Source: Acidobacteriota bacterium
GTDB taxonomy: Bacteria; Acidobacteriota; Terriglobia; Terriglobales; Acidobacteriaceae
Reading direction: 5' to 3'
DNA length: 40,362 nt
Assembly (NCBI GenBank): GCA_021828835.1
Contig: JAJZCY010000006.1
Coordinates: 1-40,362 of the forward strand
Numbering within the stretch: the first letter of the stretch is position 1; each line of letters opens with the position of its first letter. The notes below the pieces were generated by a model that worked only from the letters and a program-made list of their open reading frames with translations, had not been told where the DNA came from and searched no databases. A program made the translations under genes and the position numbers. This document shows, one piece after another, positions 15,911 to 23,557 of the stretch.

Positions 15911-16729
15911 ATGTTGCGCGTCCTTTCCACGCACCTGTTTCTGAACCATCGCCTTCATCCCGGCCTGCTCGACCTGGCCGGGCGCTCCGGCGCCGACGCA
16001 GTCGAGATCTTTGCCGCCCGCCAGCACTTCGACTATCACCACCGCGACGAGATCATGGAACTGGCCGGCTGGTTCCGCTCCAACACGCTCCAGCCATTCT
16101 CCATGCACGCGCCTCTGTTTCCGGACCGCGAGATGGGCCGCGCCGGCGCTCCGGCCGTCAACGTTCTCCACGGTGAAAAATCCCACCGCATCGCCGCCAT
16201 GGACGAGATCAAGCGCGCGCTGGAAGTGGCCGAGCGCATTCCCCTGCGCAACCTGATCGTGCATCTCGGCGAAAGCACCGATACCTGGTCGCCGCGCAGC
16301 CTGGAATATGCGCTGACCGCGCTTGAACACCTCGGCGCATTTGCGAGGCCGCTCGGCGTTCGCCTGCTGGTGGAGAACCTGATGAGCGACGCCACCTCTC
16401 CCGAGCACCTGATGACGATCCTGGATGTGGGCCACCTGGATAACGTCGGCGTCTGCCTCGATCTCGGCCACGCCCATGCCACGGTCGGCATCCGCGAAGC
16501 CGTGGCCACGCTCGGCCCCCGCATCGCCTCACTGCACGTGCATGACAACCACGGCGTGCGCGACGAGCACCTCTGGCCCGGCGAGGGAACCATCGACTGG
16601 CCGGCCACAGTAGAAGCGCTCAAACAACTTCCCAATCCGCCCGCCGCGGTACTGGAGATCCACTACAACCTCTACCACCCGCAGTCGGCGCAGGCACACA
16701 TCGAACAAACCTTCGCAAATCTGGGCTGA
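15911..16729 (+). CDS. Sugar phosphate isomerase/epimerase-like TIM barrel
   Basis: A 272-residue protein of the xylose-isomerase-like TIM-barrel superfamily. Expected metal-binding and active-site segments are present: ADAVEIFAAR near residue 28, SMHAPLF near 65, IVHLGES near 115, VLLVENL-like RLLVENLMS near 155, VCLDLGHAHA near 182, SLHVHDNHG near 205 and AVLEIHYN near 250. These match the E-D-H-E metal site of the family. The substrate is unknown; relatives include hydroxypyruvate isomerases, inosose dehydratases and endonuclease IV. The gene converges on hypE, with 12 bases between the two stops, but there is no evidence of a functional link. Confidence 0.85.
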   Translation: MLRVLSTHLFLNHRLHPGLLDLAGRSGADAVEIFAARQHFDYHHRDEIMELAGWFRSNTLQPFSMHAPLFPDREMGRAGAPAVNVLHGEKSHRIAAMDEIKRALEVAERIPLRNLIVHLGESTDTWSPRSLEYALTALEHLGAFARPLGVRLLVENLMSDATSPEHLMTILDVGHLDNVGVCLDLGHAHATVGIREAVATLGPRIASLHVHDNHGVRDEHLWPGEGTIDWPATVEALKQLPNPPAAVLEIHYNLYHPQSAQAHIEQTFANLG

Positions 16730-16741
16730 GATCGCTCCCGC

Positions 16742-17830
16742 CTAACAGATCCGCGGCAACTGCTCGCCGATCTGCATCGGGATCACGCGCTTTCCACCCA
16801 GCGCTGTGCGTGCCACCAGCATCCGGCGGTGCTCGCCAGTCACCTGGCCGATGCATGCCGCCTCGCGGCCCAGCGGATGCGCGCGCAGCACGGCAAGCAC
16901 GCGATCCGCAGCCTCCGGCGCAACAAAGAAGACCGCCTTGCCCTCGTTGGCCACATACACCGGATCGAGCCCCAGCAGTTCGCACGCGGACTGCACCTCC
17001 GGCCGCACCGGCACCTGGGTTTCGTCCATGGTGATGCCCACCTCCGAGGCGGTGGCAATCTCGTTGAGCGTAGAGGCCAGCCCGCCGCGCGTGGGATCGC
17101 GCATAGCGTGTACCGCACAACCGGCCTCATCCAGCACCGCGGCAATCAGCCCATTCAGCGCCGCACAGTCGGAGCGGATAGGGCTCTCGAATTCCAGCCC
17201 TTCGCGAACGCTCATAATCGCCATGCCGTGATCGCCGAGGGTGCCGGAGACGATCACTGCATCCCCCACCTGCGCGCGCTGCGGCCCCACGGCGATGCCC
17301 TCGCGCACCACACCCACGCCGGCGGTGTTGATGTAGCAGCCGTCGCCGTGTCCGCGCTCCACCACCTTGGTATCGCCGGTCACGATCTTCACGCCCGCCG
17401 CCGCCGCGGCTCGCGCCATCGCTTCTACAATCGCGCCCAACTGCGCAAGGGGCAAACCCTCTTCAAGGATGAAGCTAGCCGTCAGGAAGCGTGGCTCCGC
17501 GCCGGATACGGCAAGATCGTTCACCGTACCGTTCACCGCCAACTCGCCAATCGACCCGCCGGGAAAGAACAGCGGCCGCACCACGAACGAATCCGTGCTC
17601 AAAGCCAGCCGCCCGCCGTGCAGATCGAAGACCGCAGCGTCCCCCAGGTGTTCGAGCGCCGGATTGCGAAACGCCGGCAGAAACAGGTGCTCCACCAGTT
17701 CATTGCCCAGCTTGCCCCCGCCCCCGTGCCCCAGCACGATGGTGGGATAGTCGCGCAGAGGGAGTGGGCAGGTCCACTGCGAGAAGTCGATCGCCGCATT
17801 TGTATCGTGGATTGCCATTTCGTGGTTCAT
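16742..17830 (-). CDS. hypE: Hydrogenase maturation protein HypE
   Basis: A 362-residue member of the HypE/PurM/ThiL fold. HypE receives a carbamoyl group from HypF on its C-terminal cysteine and dehydrates it to the thiocyanate that becomes CN- on the hydrogenase iron. The signature C-terminus PRIC ends in that Cys. Other motifs: VLGHGGGGKLGNELVEHLFLP (nucleotide site; residues 28-48), STDSFVVRPLFFPGG, NGTVNDLAVSGA, VTGDTKVV and DPTRGGLASTLNEIA. The start is unclear (17830 or 17818), and no Shine-Dalgarno sequence is seen because the region is invaded by short repeats. It follows hypD by 82 bases. Operon order on the minus strand is hypC-hypD-hypE. Confidence 0.95.
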   Translation of the reverse strand: MNHEMAIHDTNAAIDFSQWTCPLPLRDYPTIVLGHGGGGKLGNELVEHLFLPAFRNPALEHLGDAAVFDLHGGRLALSTDSFVVRPLFFPGGSIGELAVNGTVNDLAVSGAEPRFLTASFILEEGLPLAQLGAIVEAMARAAAAAGVKIVTGDTKVVERGHGDGCYINTAGVGVVREGIAVGPQRAQVGDAVIVSGTLGDHGMAIMSVREGLEFESPIRSDCAALNGLIAAVLDEAGCAVHAMRDPTRGGLASTLNEIATASEVGITMDETQVPVRPEVQSACELLGLDPVYVANEGKAVFFVAPEAADRVLAVLRAHPLGREAACIGQVTGEHRRMLVARTALGGKRVIPMQIGEQLPRIC

Positions 17831-17907
17831 GGATCGTGAATCGCCGTCCGTGAACGGTCGCTTCGGGCGCTTTCTTATGAATCACGAGCCACGAAGCACG
17901 ATCCACG
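17804..17907. repeat. CGTGG/ATCGTG repeat cluster in the hypD-hypE gap
   Basis: The left part 17804-17846 holds repeated CGTGG(A/T)T and GGATCGTGAATC words. The right part 17877-17907 (ATGAATCACGAGCCACGAAGC..., ending CCACG) carries the same words in reverse complement. Together they form an imperfect large inverted repeat that covers the hypE start. This is a third intergenic repeat family in the window, distinct from the AGCT and CACTGACC families. Confidence 0.55.
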
Positions 17908-17912
17908 TTATT

Positions 17913-19025
17913 TCAAACCGTCCTCCATCCTTCCTCAGCAAGCAATCTTCCATAGTTGTAGTACGCCGCGCAGGCTCCTTCGCTCGACACCATCGTTGCC
18001 CCCAGCGGATGACGCGGCGTGCACTCCTTGCCGAAGGCCGGGCACTGCGAGGGCTTGATGCCCCCGCGCAGCACCTCTCCTGCGTGGCACAGCGGCGACT
18101 CCGCAGTACGAATGCCGCTGATTGCGAATCGCTCCTCGGCGTCGAAAGCCCGGTAATCCGCATTCAGCTTCCAGCCGCTTCGGGGAATCACGCCGATGCC
18201 GCGCCACGCCCGGTCCGTCACTTCAAAGACCCGCGCCATGAGTTGCTGTGCCTCCAGGTTGCCTGCGTAGGTCACGATGCGCTCGTAGGCGTTTTCCACG
18301 TGCGCCTCTCCACGTTCCAGTTGCAGCACCGCGCGGCGAATGCCCTCCAGCAGGTCCAGCGGCTCAAAACCGGTCACCACGATCGGCACATGAAAGCGCT
18401 CGGCCAGCGGTGGATATTCCCAGTAGCCCATCACGCTGCACACATGCCCCGCCGCCAGAAAGGCGTCGATCTTGTTGTCCGGCATACTGAGAATCGCCTC
18501 TATGGCCGGCGGCACCAGCACATGCGAGACCAGCAGCGAGAAATTCTTGAGGCCGTGCCGCTTCGCCGTGTGCACTGCCATGGCGTTGGCCGGCGCCGTG
18601 GTTTCAAACCCCACACCGAAGAACACAACCTGCTTTTCGGGATTACGCTTCGCCAGATCGACAGCATCCAAAGGCGAGTACACTACCCGCACATCGCCGC
18701 CCCGTCCCTTCACCTGAAAGAGGTCGCCGTCGCTTCCAGGCACGCGCAGCATATCGCCAAACGAGCAGAAGATGACCTCAGGCCGCGCCGCGATGGCCAG
18801 CGCTTTGTCGATGAGTTCCAGCGGCGTCACGCACACCGGGCAGCCCGGTCCGTGCACCATCTCGATCCCTGCGGGCAGCATCTCGTCGATGCCGTTCTTG
18901 AGGATGGAGTGCGTCTGTCCGCCGCAGACCTCCATGATCTGCCAGGGTCGCTTCGTCGCAGCCCGAATCTCCCGCGCCAGCCGTCGGGCAATCTCGCTGT
19001 CTCGAAACTCGGTCAGGTACTTCAT
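17913..19025 (-). CDS. hypD: Hydrogenase maturation protein HypD
   Basis: A 370-residue [4Fe-4S] protein on which, with HypC, the Fe(CN)2CO unit of [NiFe]-hydrogenase is assembled. Typical cysteines are all present: C34 in [11 protein letters not shown]62 and C65 in HGPGCPVC, and the C-terminal cluster set C313, C328, C335 and C352 ([36 protein letters not shown]). GVGFETTAP and [12 protein letters not shown] are conserved. I chose the ATG at 19025 (MKYLTEF, usual for HypD); the ATG two codons earlier at 19031 is equally possible, both after GGCGGT. A 68-base gap separates it from hypC. Confidence 0.96.
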   Translation of the reverse strand: MKYLTEFRDSEIARRLAREIRAATKRPWQIMEVCGGQTHSILKNGIDEMLPAGIEMVHGPGCPVCVTPLELIDKALAIAARPEVIFCSFGDMLRVPGSDGDLFQVKGRGGDVRVVYSPLDAVDLAKRNPEKQVVFFGVGFETTAPANAMAVHTAKRHGLKNFSLLVSHVLVPPAIEAILSMPDNKIDAFLAAGHVCSVMGYWEYPPLAERFHVPIVVTGFEPLDLLEGIRRAVLQLERGEAHVENAYERIVTYAGNLEAQQLMARVFEVTDRAWRGIGVIPRSGWKLNADYRAFDAEERFAISGIRTAESPLCHAGEVLRGGIKPSQCPAFGKECTPRHPLGATMVSSEGACAAYYNYGRLLAEEGWRTV

Positions 19026-19093
19026 CTGCATACCGCCGGGTGCCGCGCCTTTGGCGCGTTCCTGCTTCTGGCGCAACGTGGGAGATGGCGAAC

Positions 19094-19444
19094 CTACTCC
19101 GCTGACTTGCCGGCCCGCTGGGTCGCCGGCCTGCTGCAACAGCTCCCATCCGGACATTGCGCCTGCGGCTCCTCCGCGGCCCGCGCCATCGCTTCTTCGC
19201 CCTCCGCCAGCTCTGCCTCCAGCACCCCCAGGGCGCGAAAATCCTCCAGCGTCTTCCGCGCTGTCTCTTCATCGATCCTGGAAATCGCAAAGCCCACATG
19301 CACGATTGTGTAATCCCCCACCTCGGCCTCGGGCACGTAATCCAGGCACACGCGCTTGACCACCCCGCCAAAGTTCACCCGCCCCACGCGCAGGCCGCCA
19401 TCTACGGAAATTTCTTCGATTCTTCCGGGAATTGCCAGACACAT
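19094..19444 (-). CDS. hypC: Hydrogenase maturation chaperone HypC, with a cysteine-containing C-terminal extension
   Basis: A 116-residue protein, against about 75-95 residues for typical HypC. The essential N-terminus MCLAIPGRI (Cys2) is present, followed by the OB-like barrel ([32 protein letters not shown], shown as [10 protein letters not shown], then [10 protein letters not shown], with H49). HypC shuttles the iron-ligand intermediate with HypD. Residues about 80-116 are an extra acidic tail holding C97, C102 and C103 ([10 protein letters not shown]), which is unusual. The gene is first in hypC-D-E. A perfect palindrome lies 38 bases upstream, and the next gene is divergent. hypA, hypB and hypF are not in the window. 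Confidence 0.93.
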   Translation of the reverse strand: MCLAIPGRIEEISVDGGLRVGRVNFGGVVKRVCLDYVPEAEVGDYTIVHVGFAISRIDEETARKTLEDFRALGVLEAELAEGEEAMARAAEEPQAQCPDGSCCSRPATQRAGKSAE

Positions 19445-19482
19445 CGCAAGCTTCTTATACCGTGGAAGATGCGTGCCTAGCC

Positions 19483-19496
19483 GTGATTTGAATCAC
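19483..19496. promoter_or_regulatory. GTGATTTGAATCAC palindrome upstream of hypC (Crp/Fnr-like operator candidate)
   Basis: A 16-bp perfect palindrome with two central bases, CGTGATT-TG-AATCACG (19482-19497 including flanks), 38 bases before the hypC ATG. It also fits GTGA-N6-TCAC, the spacing of Crp/Fnr-family sites, and resembles an FNR half-site arrangement. It lies between hypC and the divergent ankyrin gene, so it could control either one. Regulation of hydrogenase maturation by an Fnr-type protein would be biologically sensible but is inference. Confidence 0.5.
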
Positions 19497-19618
19497 GACG
19501 GAAGCGCCGATATTTTGAATCTCCAACCGCATCCGGCGTATCCTTGAAGGTGGAAGTGCTCGTTCTGCTGTTCCCCGTTCTTCAGCAGCTTCCGGATTTA
19601 CCTTCAGGAAATGAATGG

Positions 19619-19987
19619 ATGTTTCGCAAGCTAAAGACCATCGCCACTGTGCTCTTCTCTGAATCCGGCGCAACTGCCCTGATGGGCGACGAGGAGCTGC
19701 GGCCGGATGAACCCATCCTCACGGCCGCCGCCGAGGGCGACGTGGCCCGCGTGCACACTTTGCTGGCCGCGCGCTCCGACCCAAATGCGCGCGACAAGCA
19801 GCGGCAGACCCCGCTGATGCACGCGGCGCGCAACGGCCATCTGGACGTGGTGCAGGTTCTGCTGGCTGCCGGCGCCGATGTGAACGCCAAGGCCAAGAGA
19901 GGCGTCACCGCCTATGAGGCAGCCCAGGCCGCCCGCCAGCATGAGGTGCTGCGGGTCCTGGAGAGCGCCAACGCCTACAGCGGATAA
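19619..19987 (+). CDS. Ankyrin-repeat protein
   Basis: A 122-residue protein with about three ankyrin repeats: residues 32-61 (PILTAAAEGDVARVHTLLAAR), 64-94 (RQTPLMHAARNGHLDVVQVLLAAGADVN, given here in part: TPLMHAARNGHLDVVQVLL) and 97-119 (GVTAYEAAQAARQHEVLRVL). The T-P-L-x-x-A-A-x-x-G-H and L-L-x-x-G-A-D-x-N consensus is well kept. It probably mediates protein-protein contact; the partner is unknown. The ATG at 19619 is used; the upstream frame has a hydrophobic stretch with no support. It has its own terminator at 20023-20051. Confidence 0.85.
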   Translation: MFRKLKTIATVLFSESGATALMGDEELRPDEPILTAAAEGDVARVHTLLAARSDPNARDKQRQTPLMHAARNGHLDVVQVLLAAGADVNAKAKRGVTAYEAAQAARQHEVLRVLESANAYSG

Positions 19988-20022
19988 TTGGAAGTTTCTT
20001 GGGAGATTTCCAGAAAATGCAA

Positions 20023-20051
20023 AGCCGGGGCTAAACGCCCCGGCTGTTTCT
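20023..20051. terminator. Intrinsic terminator after the ankyrin gene
   Basis: AGCCGGGGC (20023-20031), loop TAAAC, GCCCCGGCT (20037-20045): a perfect 9-bp GC-rich stem followed by GTTTCTT on the plus strand. AAAATGCAAA precedes it, so on the minus strand it is also followed by T-rich sequence. It lies 36 bases after the ankyrin stop and about 20 bases past the end of the converging membrane-protein gene. A shared terminator is likely. Confidence 0.8.
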
Positions 20052-20071
20052 TCGGCTCAACATCTTTGTCT

Positions 20072-20782
20072 CTATTCCACAATCAGTTCGCCGGGCAGAA
20101 TCGGCCGGGTGCGCGGCAGAATGCCCCTCCCTGCCAGTGACCCCACCAACCCCAGCACGCCTACAAAGATGACCAGCTTGATCGCGCTGGTTTCGCGGTT
20201 CTCGGGCATCAGCTTCCACAGGACCAGCAGGATGGTCTGGGCCGCCGTCACCGCCCACACGGTGCCGTAGAAGTAGCGCCGCTCAATCCCTTCCCCTTTG
20301 GTGGAGCGCCCCACACGGGGCAGCTTGCCCATCAGGCCCAGCAGCAGGATCAGCGCGCAGAGCGGCGAGTAGCCGTACTCGTAGATCTGTTTGAGCTGCC
20401 ACTTGCCGGTAATCGCCGCGCCGAGCAGCCCGGCCATGTTCAGCAGCGCAAAGTTCAAGAGCGCATTCCACGCAAAGGTGTAGCACACCTTGCGATACAT
20501 CGGATTCGGGCGGTCTTCATCAAAACGCAGAATGTACGGGCGCGGCTCCACGCCCGGCAACTGCGCGCACAGCCCGGCGATCCCGGTGCCCAGCAGCACC
20601 ACGCCCAGCCACATGGCGTTCCAGCGGTTGAAGCCGTGGGCGAAGAGACTGAAGGTCAACGGCCCGGGAGCCAGAAAGAAGACCCATATCCAGATCGGCC
20701 AGTGCGCCACCCGGTACATCTTTTTATTGCGCTGACGAATTTTGCGTTCGTCCGCGTACTCAATTCTTCCGCTGTAAGCCAT
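20072..20782 (-). CDS. Polytopic membrane protein, unknown function
   Basis: A 236-residue protein. Five to six hydrophobic segments can be drawn: about 28-49 (WPIWIWVFFLAPGPLTFSLF), 56-73, 107-126 (ALLNFALLNMAGLLGAAI), 139-152, 174-192 (VTAAQTILLVLW) and 203-220. The N-terminus is charged (YADERKIRQRNKKMYRVAHW). A cytoplasmic loop carries RPYILRFDEDRPNPMYRK. I do not recognise a family. It has no operon partner; it converges on the ankyrin gene with the terminator between them. Its upstream neighbour is the long repeat-bearing spacer at 20783-21522. Confidence 0.7.
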   Translation of the reverse strand: MAYSGRIEYADERKIRQRNKKMYRVAHWPIWIWVFFLAPGPLTFSLFAHGFNRWNAMWLGVVLLGTGIAGLCAQLPGVEPRPYILRFDEDRPNPMYRKVCYTFAWNALLNFALLNMAGLLGAAITGKWQLKQIYEYGYSPLCALILLLGLMGKLPRVGRSTKGEGIERRYFYGTVWAVTAAQTILLVLWKLMPENRETSAIKLVIFVGVLGLVGSLAGRGILPRTRPILPGELIVE

Positions 20783-21522
20783 GGCCTCAGTTTTTCAGGC
20801 GGACCAATGGCTGGTCAACCAAATGGCTTCCGCGACCAGGGCAAACGCACCATAAAAGCTGTGCGGGATGAGTATGGTTTTGAAAGGGCACGGCGGGTGC
20901 CCCATCCTAACCGCGTCTTGTGCGGTTAGGGTGGGAGACCACGATCCCAAGCCGGTTGCCCGCCGAAGTGCCGGGTGCCCCATCCTAACCGCGTCTTGTG
21001 CGGTTAGGGTGGGAGACCACGATCCCAAGCCGGTTGCCCGCCGAAGTGCATGCGCCCCTTCGCCGCGAGCTACAAAGAAATCTTCCGCCGGTTACGAGAT
21101 ATTTCTCCGTCTTCTGCATACTCATCTCAGAGTCCTGCTTTCGGAGTTCAATTGGCGCCGGCCTCTGCCAGGATTCCATGCCCCGTCTTCCGCGCACACA
21201 CAACACCGGGCCGTACCCGTCCCCCTGGCGGAACCTCGTTGCAGGCGGCAACAACCATCGAGCAGCCCACAAATGACTGATTCTGGCGAAGATGCCTGTA
21301 AGCGGCTGAAAAGAACGAATTTGCGCCAATGACCCGGCAGAACCCCTTTGCATCCACGATGATACGCAAAAACCGGGGGTGGGGGCGTCGGGGCCATCCG
21401 TAGAAATGCGCACTCCGCCAACCGCACGCCCGGCGCTCCTCCAACGAGTCATTCCATCGGGTCCGCTGCCGGCCTCCTCCGCCATTGGTCCACCCTTCGG
21501 CCCGCGGGGTAAGCTGGTGCAT
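20783..21522. other. 740-base gap with tandem repeat, no gene recognised
   Basis: The gap holds the 78-bp duplication (separate entry) and about 470 further bases up to the DUF3467 gene. Frames inside it are either translations of the repeat or low-complexity, and none has a start site or protein pattern that I trust. The promoter of the membrane-protein gene at 20782 should lie at its left end. Confidence 0.5.
20894..21049. repeat. Exact 78-bp tandem duplication with an internal hairpin
   Basis: Two adjacent copies (20894-20971, 20972-21049) are identical base for base. Each copy contains CCCATCCTAACCGC, a 7-base loop GTCTTGT, then GCGGTTAGGGTGGG, giving a 14-bp stem with one G-T pair, followed by AGACCACGATCCCAAGCCGG. 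The unit resembles a REP- or MITE-like intergenic palindrome. A looser relative is at about 40240-40275 near the window end. Confidence 0.9.
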
Positions 21523-21828
21523 ATGAGTCAGACACCACCCCAACCCCAGATCACCCTCGCCCAGAGCCCCGACTACCGCGAAACCTACGCCAATAGCGTG
21601 CAGGTACGCGTCAGCGTATGGGACTTCCAACTGGTCTTCGGCACCGCCGCCAGCGAGAGTCCCGAGCAGGTCACGATCAGGAACCACCAGGCTGTCTTCC
21701 TCAGCCCGCAGCAGGCCAAGGCCCTCTGGAACGTCCTCGGCCAGAACATCGCGCAGTACGAACAGGCCTTCGGCACCCTCAACCTGGAACCGCAGACCCA
21801 GAACTTTCCCGCCGGGCCGGTGAACTGA
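21523..21828 (+). CDS. DUF3467-family protein
   Basis: A 101-residue cytoplasmic protein of the DUF3467 type. The conserved core YANSVQVRVSVWDFQLVFG (residues 22-40) is followed by EQVTIRNHQAVFLSPQQAKALWNVLGQNI, here seen as VFLSPQQAKALWNVL, the usual helix ending the domain. The ATG at 21523 is chosen because the family begins shortly before this core; the long upstream extension has repeat-like composition. The function of the family is not known. It precedes a glycosyltransferase on the same strand, 112 bases apart. Confidence 0.85.
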   Translation: MSQTPPQPQITLAQSPDYRETYANSVQVRVSVWDFQLVFGTAASESPEQVTIRNHQAVFLSPQQAKALWNVLGQNIAQYEQAFGTLNLEPQTQNFPAGPVN

Positions 21829-21940
21829 AAATACAGCGACCGAAGCAACAAGGGGCTGAGATGACCGGGGAGCATCCTGGGCAAAACAAGACGATGCACA
21901 GCGCGGGCGGCGTGTTCGCGGCCGAACGAGGTGCGTCGCC

Positions 21941-23557
21941 TTGCGCCTGAAGCGGCTTCTGAATCCCTGGCCCGATGCTCCTCTCCCCCTCTGGATGATC
22001 TTTCCCGTCATCTTTGCAGCACTCTACGCCACCCACTTCAAGCTGCTGAACCTGCCCTACTACTGGGACGAGGCCGGCTACTACATTCCCGCCGCCTGGG
22101 ACTTCTTCCGTACCGGCTCGGTCATTCCGATCTCCACCATCAGCAACGCGCACCCGCCGCTGCCCAGCTTCTACCTCGCGCTTTGGTGGAAGACCTCCGG
22201 GTTCCTGCCCTGGGTCACACGCGAAGCCGTTCTGCTGGTGGCCGCGTTTGCCCTGCTGGCGGTCTGGCGGCTGGCCATGCGGCTCACCGGCGTGGCCTCG
22301 GTCGCTTTCTGGACCGCACTGCTCACCGGACTCTATCCCGTCTGGTTCGCACAGAGCACGCTGGCCCATGCCGACATCTTCGCCGCCGCCTGCGCGTTGT
22401 GGGGCATGGTCTATACTCTGCCCCAGCGCGGACGCCGGCCGGCTGTTGCCGCCCTCTGGTTTGCGGCCGCTACCCTGTGCAAGGAAACTGCCATTGTCCT
22501 GCCTCTCACTCTGGCGTTGGTCGATATTGCCCAGGGCTGGCGGCATCATCCTGCCGCGCGACGCCGCCTGATGCGCGAGGCGGCCTGGATGATCGCCTGC
22601 GTGCTGCCGCTGGGCGGATGGTATCTCTACCACCATGCCCGGACCGGCTACTTCTTCGGCAACCCGGAGTTCTTGCGCTACAACGCCGTGGCTACGCTCG
22701 AACCGCTGCGCGTTGTGGCGGCCTTCGGGCATCGCATCCTGCACCTCACCGTGCATATGAACCTGTTTGTGCCGGTGTTCATCGGGTTGGCCGCGCTGCT
22801 GCTCAACCCGCGGCCCGACGCCGAAGGGCGCGAACGCGCCTCCATTGCGGGCTTCAGCAGGGTGCGCATCTTCGCGTTGCTGCTCGCCAACGCAGTATTC
22901 TTCAGCTTCCTCGGCGGAGCGCTGCTCACGCGCTACCTGCTGCCCATGTACCCGCTGGTGCTGCTGCTGGCGCTGATGACCATGTACCGGCGCGTGCCCT
23001 ACTGGCAGGCAGTGGCTGTGCTCTCGGCAGGAGCGTTCATCGCCGGCCTCTTCATCAACCCGCCCTACGGCTTCGCGCCCGAAGACAATCTCGCCTATGC
23101 CGACGTGATCCACATGGATATGAATGGAATCGCGCAGCTCAGGCGCCGCTATCCCGATGCAGTGGTGCTGACCGCCTGGCCCATGAGCGACTACCTCACC
23201 AAGCCGGAACTGGGATACGTGAAGAAGCCCTGGAAGGTCGTGCGGCTGGAGGACTTCACGGCACAGCAGATCCAGACAGCCGCCCAGGAGCAGGAGAAAT
23301 ACTCGGCCGCACTGGTCTTCTCCAGCAAATACCAGCCTCCGCCCTCGCTGTTCAGCATGGTTACGAAGAGCGAAGAGCGGATGAACGAGCGCTACTTCGG
23401 ACTGCACCACGATCTGCCGCCGGAGCAGATCGCCTTTCGGCTCAATGGAACCCTGGTGTGGAAGGAAGAGAACCAGGGCCTGTGGGTGGCGCTGCTGCGC
23501 TTCAACCGCCAGGTGGAAGCGCGCGCGGATCCTCGCACCACGCCCGGCCGTCCCTAG
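21941..23557 (+). CDS. GT39/PMT-like integral membrane glycosyltransferase
   Basis: A 538-residue polytopic protein resembling the ArnT/PMT (GT39, GT-C fold) group that transfers a sugar from a polyprenyl-phosphate donor. The diagnostic acidic pair D43-E44 sits after the first helix in LPYYWDEAGYYIP. At least nine hydrophobic segments follow, and a periplasmic C-terminal domain of about 150 residues ends the protein. TLAHADIFAAA and ATLCKETAIVLPLT are common in such enzymes. The start is a TTG at 21941 with GAGGTG about nine bases ahead; no better start is seen. The acceptor is unknown. The stop shares CTAG with the converging antiporter gene. Confidence 0.82.
   Translation: MRLKRLLNPWPDAPLPLWMIFPVIFAALYATHFKLLNLPYYWDEAGYYIPAAWDFFRTGSVIPISTISNAHPPLPSFYLALWWKTSGFLPWVTREAVLLVAAFALLAVWRLAMRLTGVASVAFWTALLTGLYPVWFAQSTLAHADIFAAACALWGMVYTLPQRGRRPAVAALWFAAATLCKETAIVLPLTLALVDIAQGWRHHPAARRRLMREAAWMIACVLPLGGWYLYHHARTGYFFGNPEFLRYNAVATLEPLRVVAAFGHRILHLTVHMNLFVPVFIGLAALLLNPRPDAEGRERASIAGFSRVRIFALLLANAVFFSFLGGALLTRYLLPMYPLVLLLALMTMYRRVPYWQAVAVLSAGAFIAGLFINPPYGFAPEDNLAYADVIHMDMNGIAQLRRRYPDAVVLTAWPMSDYLTKPELGYVKKPWKVVRLEDFTAQQIQTAAQEQEKYSAALVFSSKYQPPPSLFSMVTKSEERMNERYFGLHHDLPPEQIAFRLNGTLVWKEENQGLWVALLRFNRQVEARADPRTTPGRP

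Noticed and set aside
20894-21049. CRISPR array
   Set aside because: Only two direct copies exist, and they are contiguous without spacers; no cas gene is present.
20795-21332. Frames with repeated GHPALRRATGL or PILTASCAVRVG segments
   Set aside because: They translate the 78-bp tandem repeat and have no start site or homologous core.
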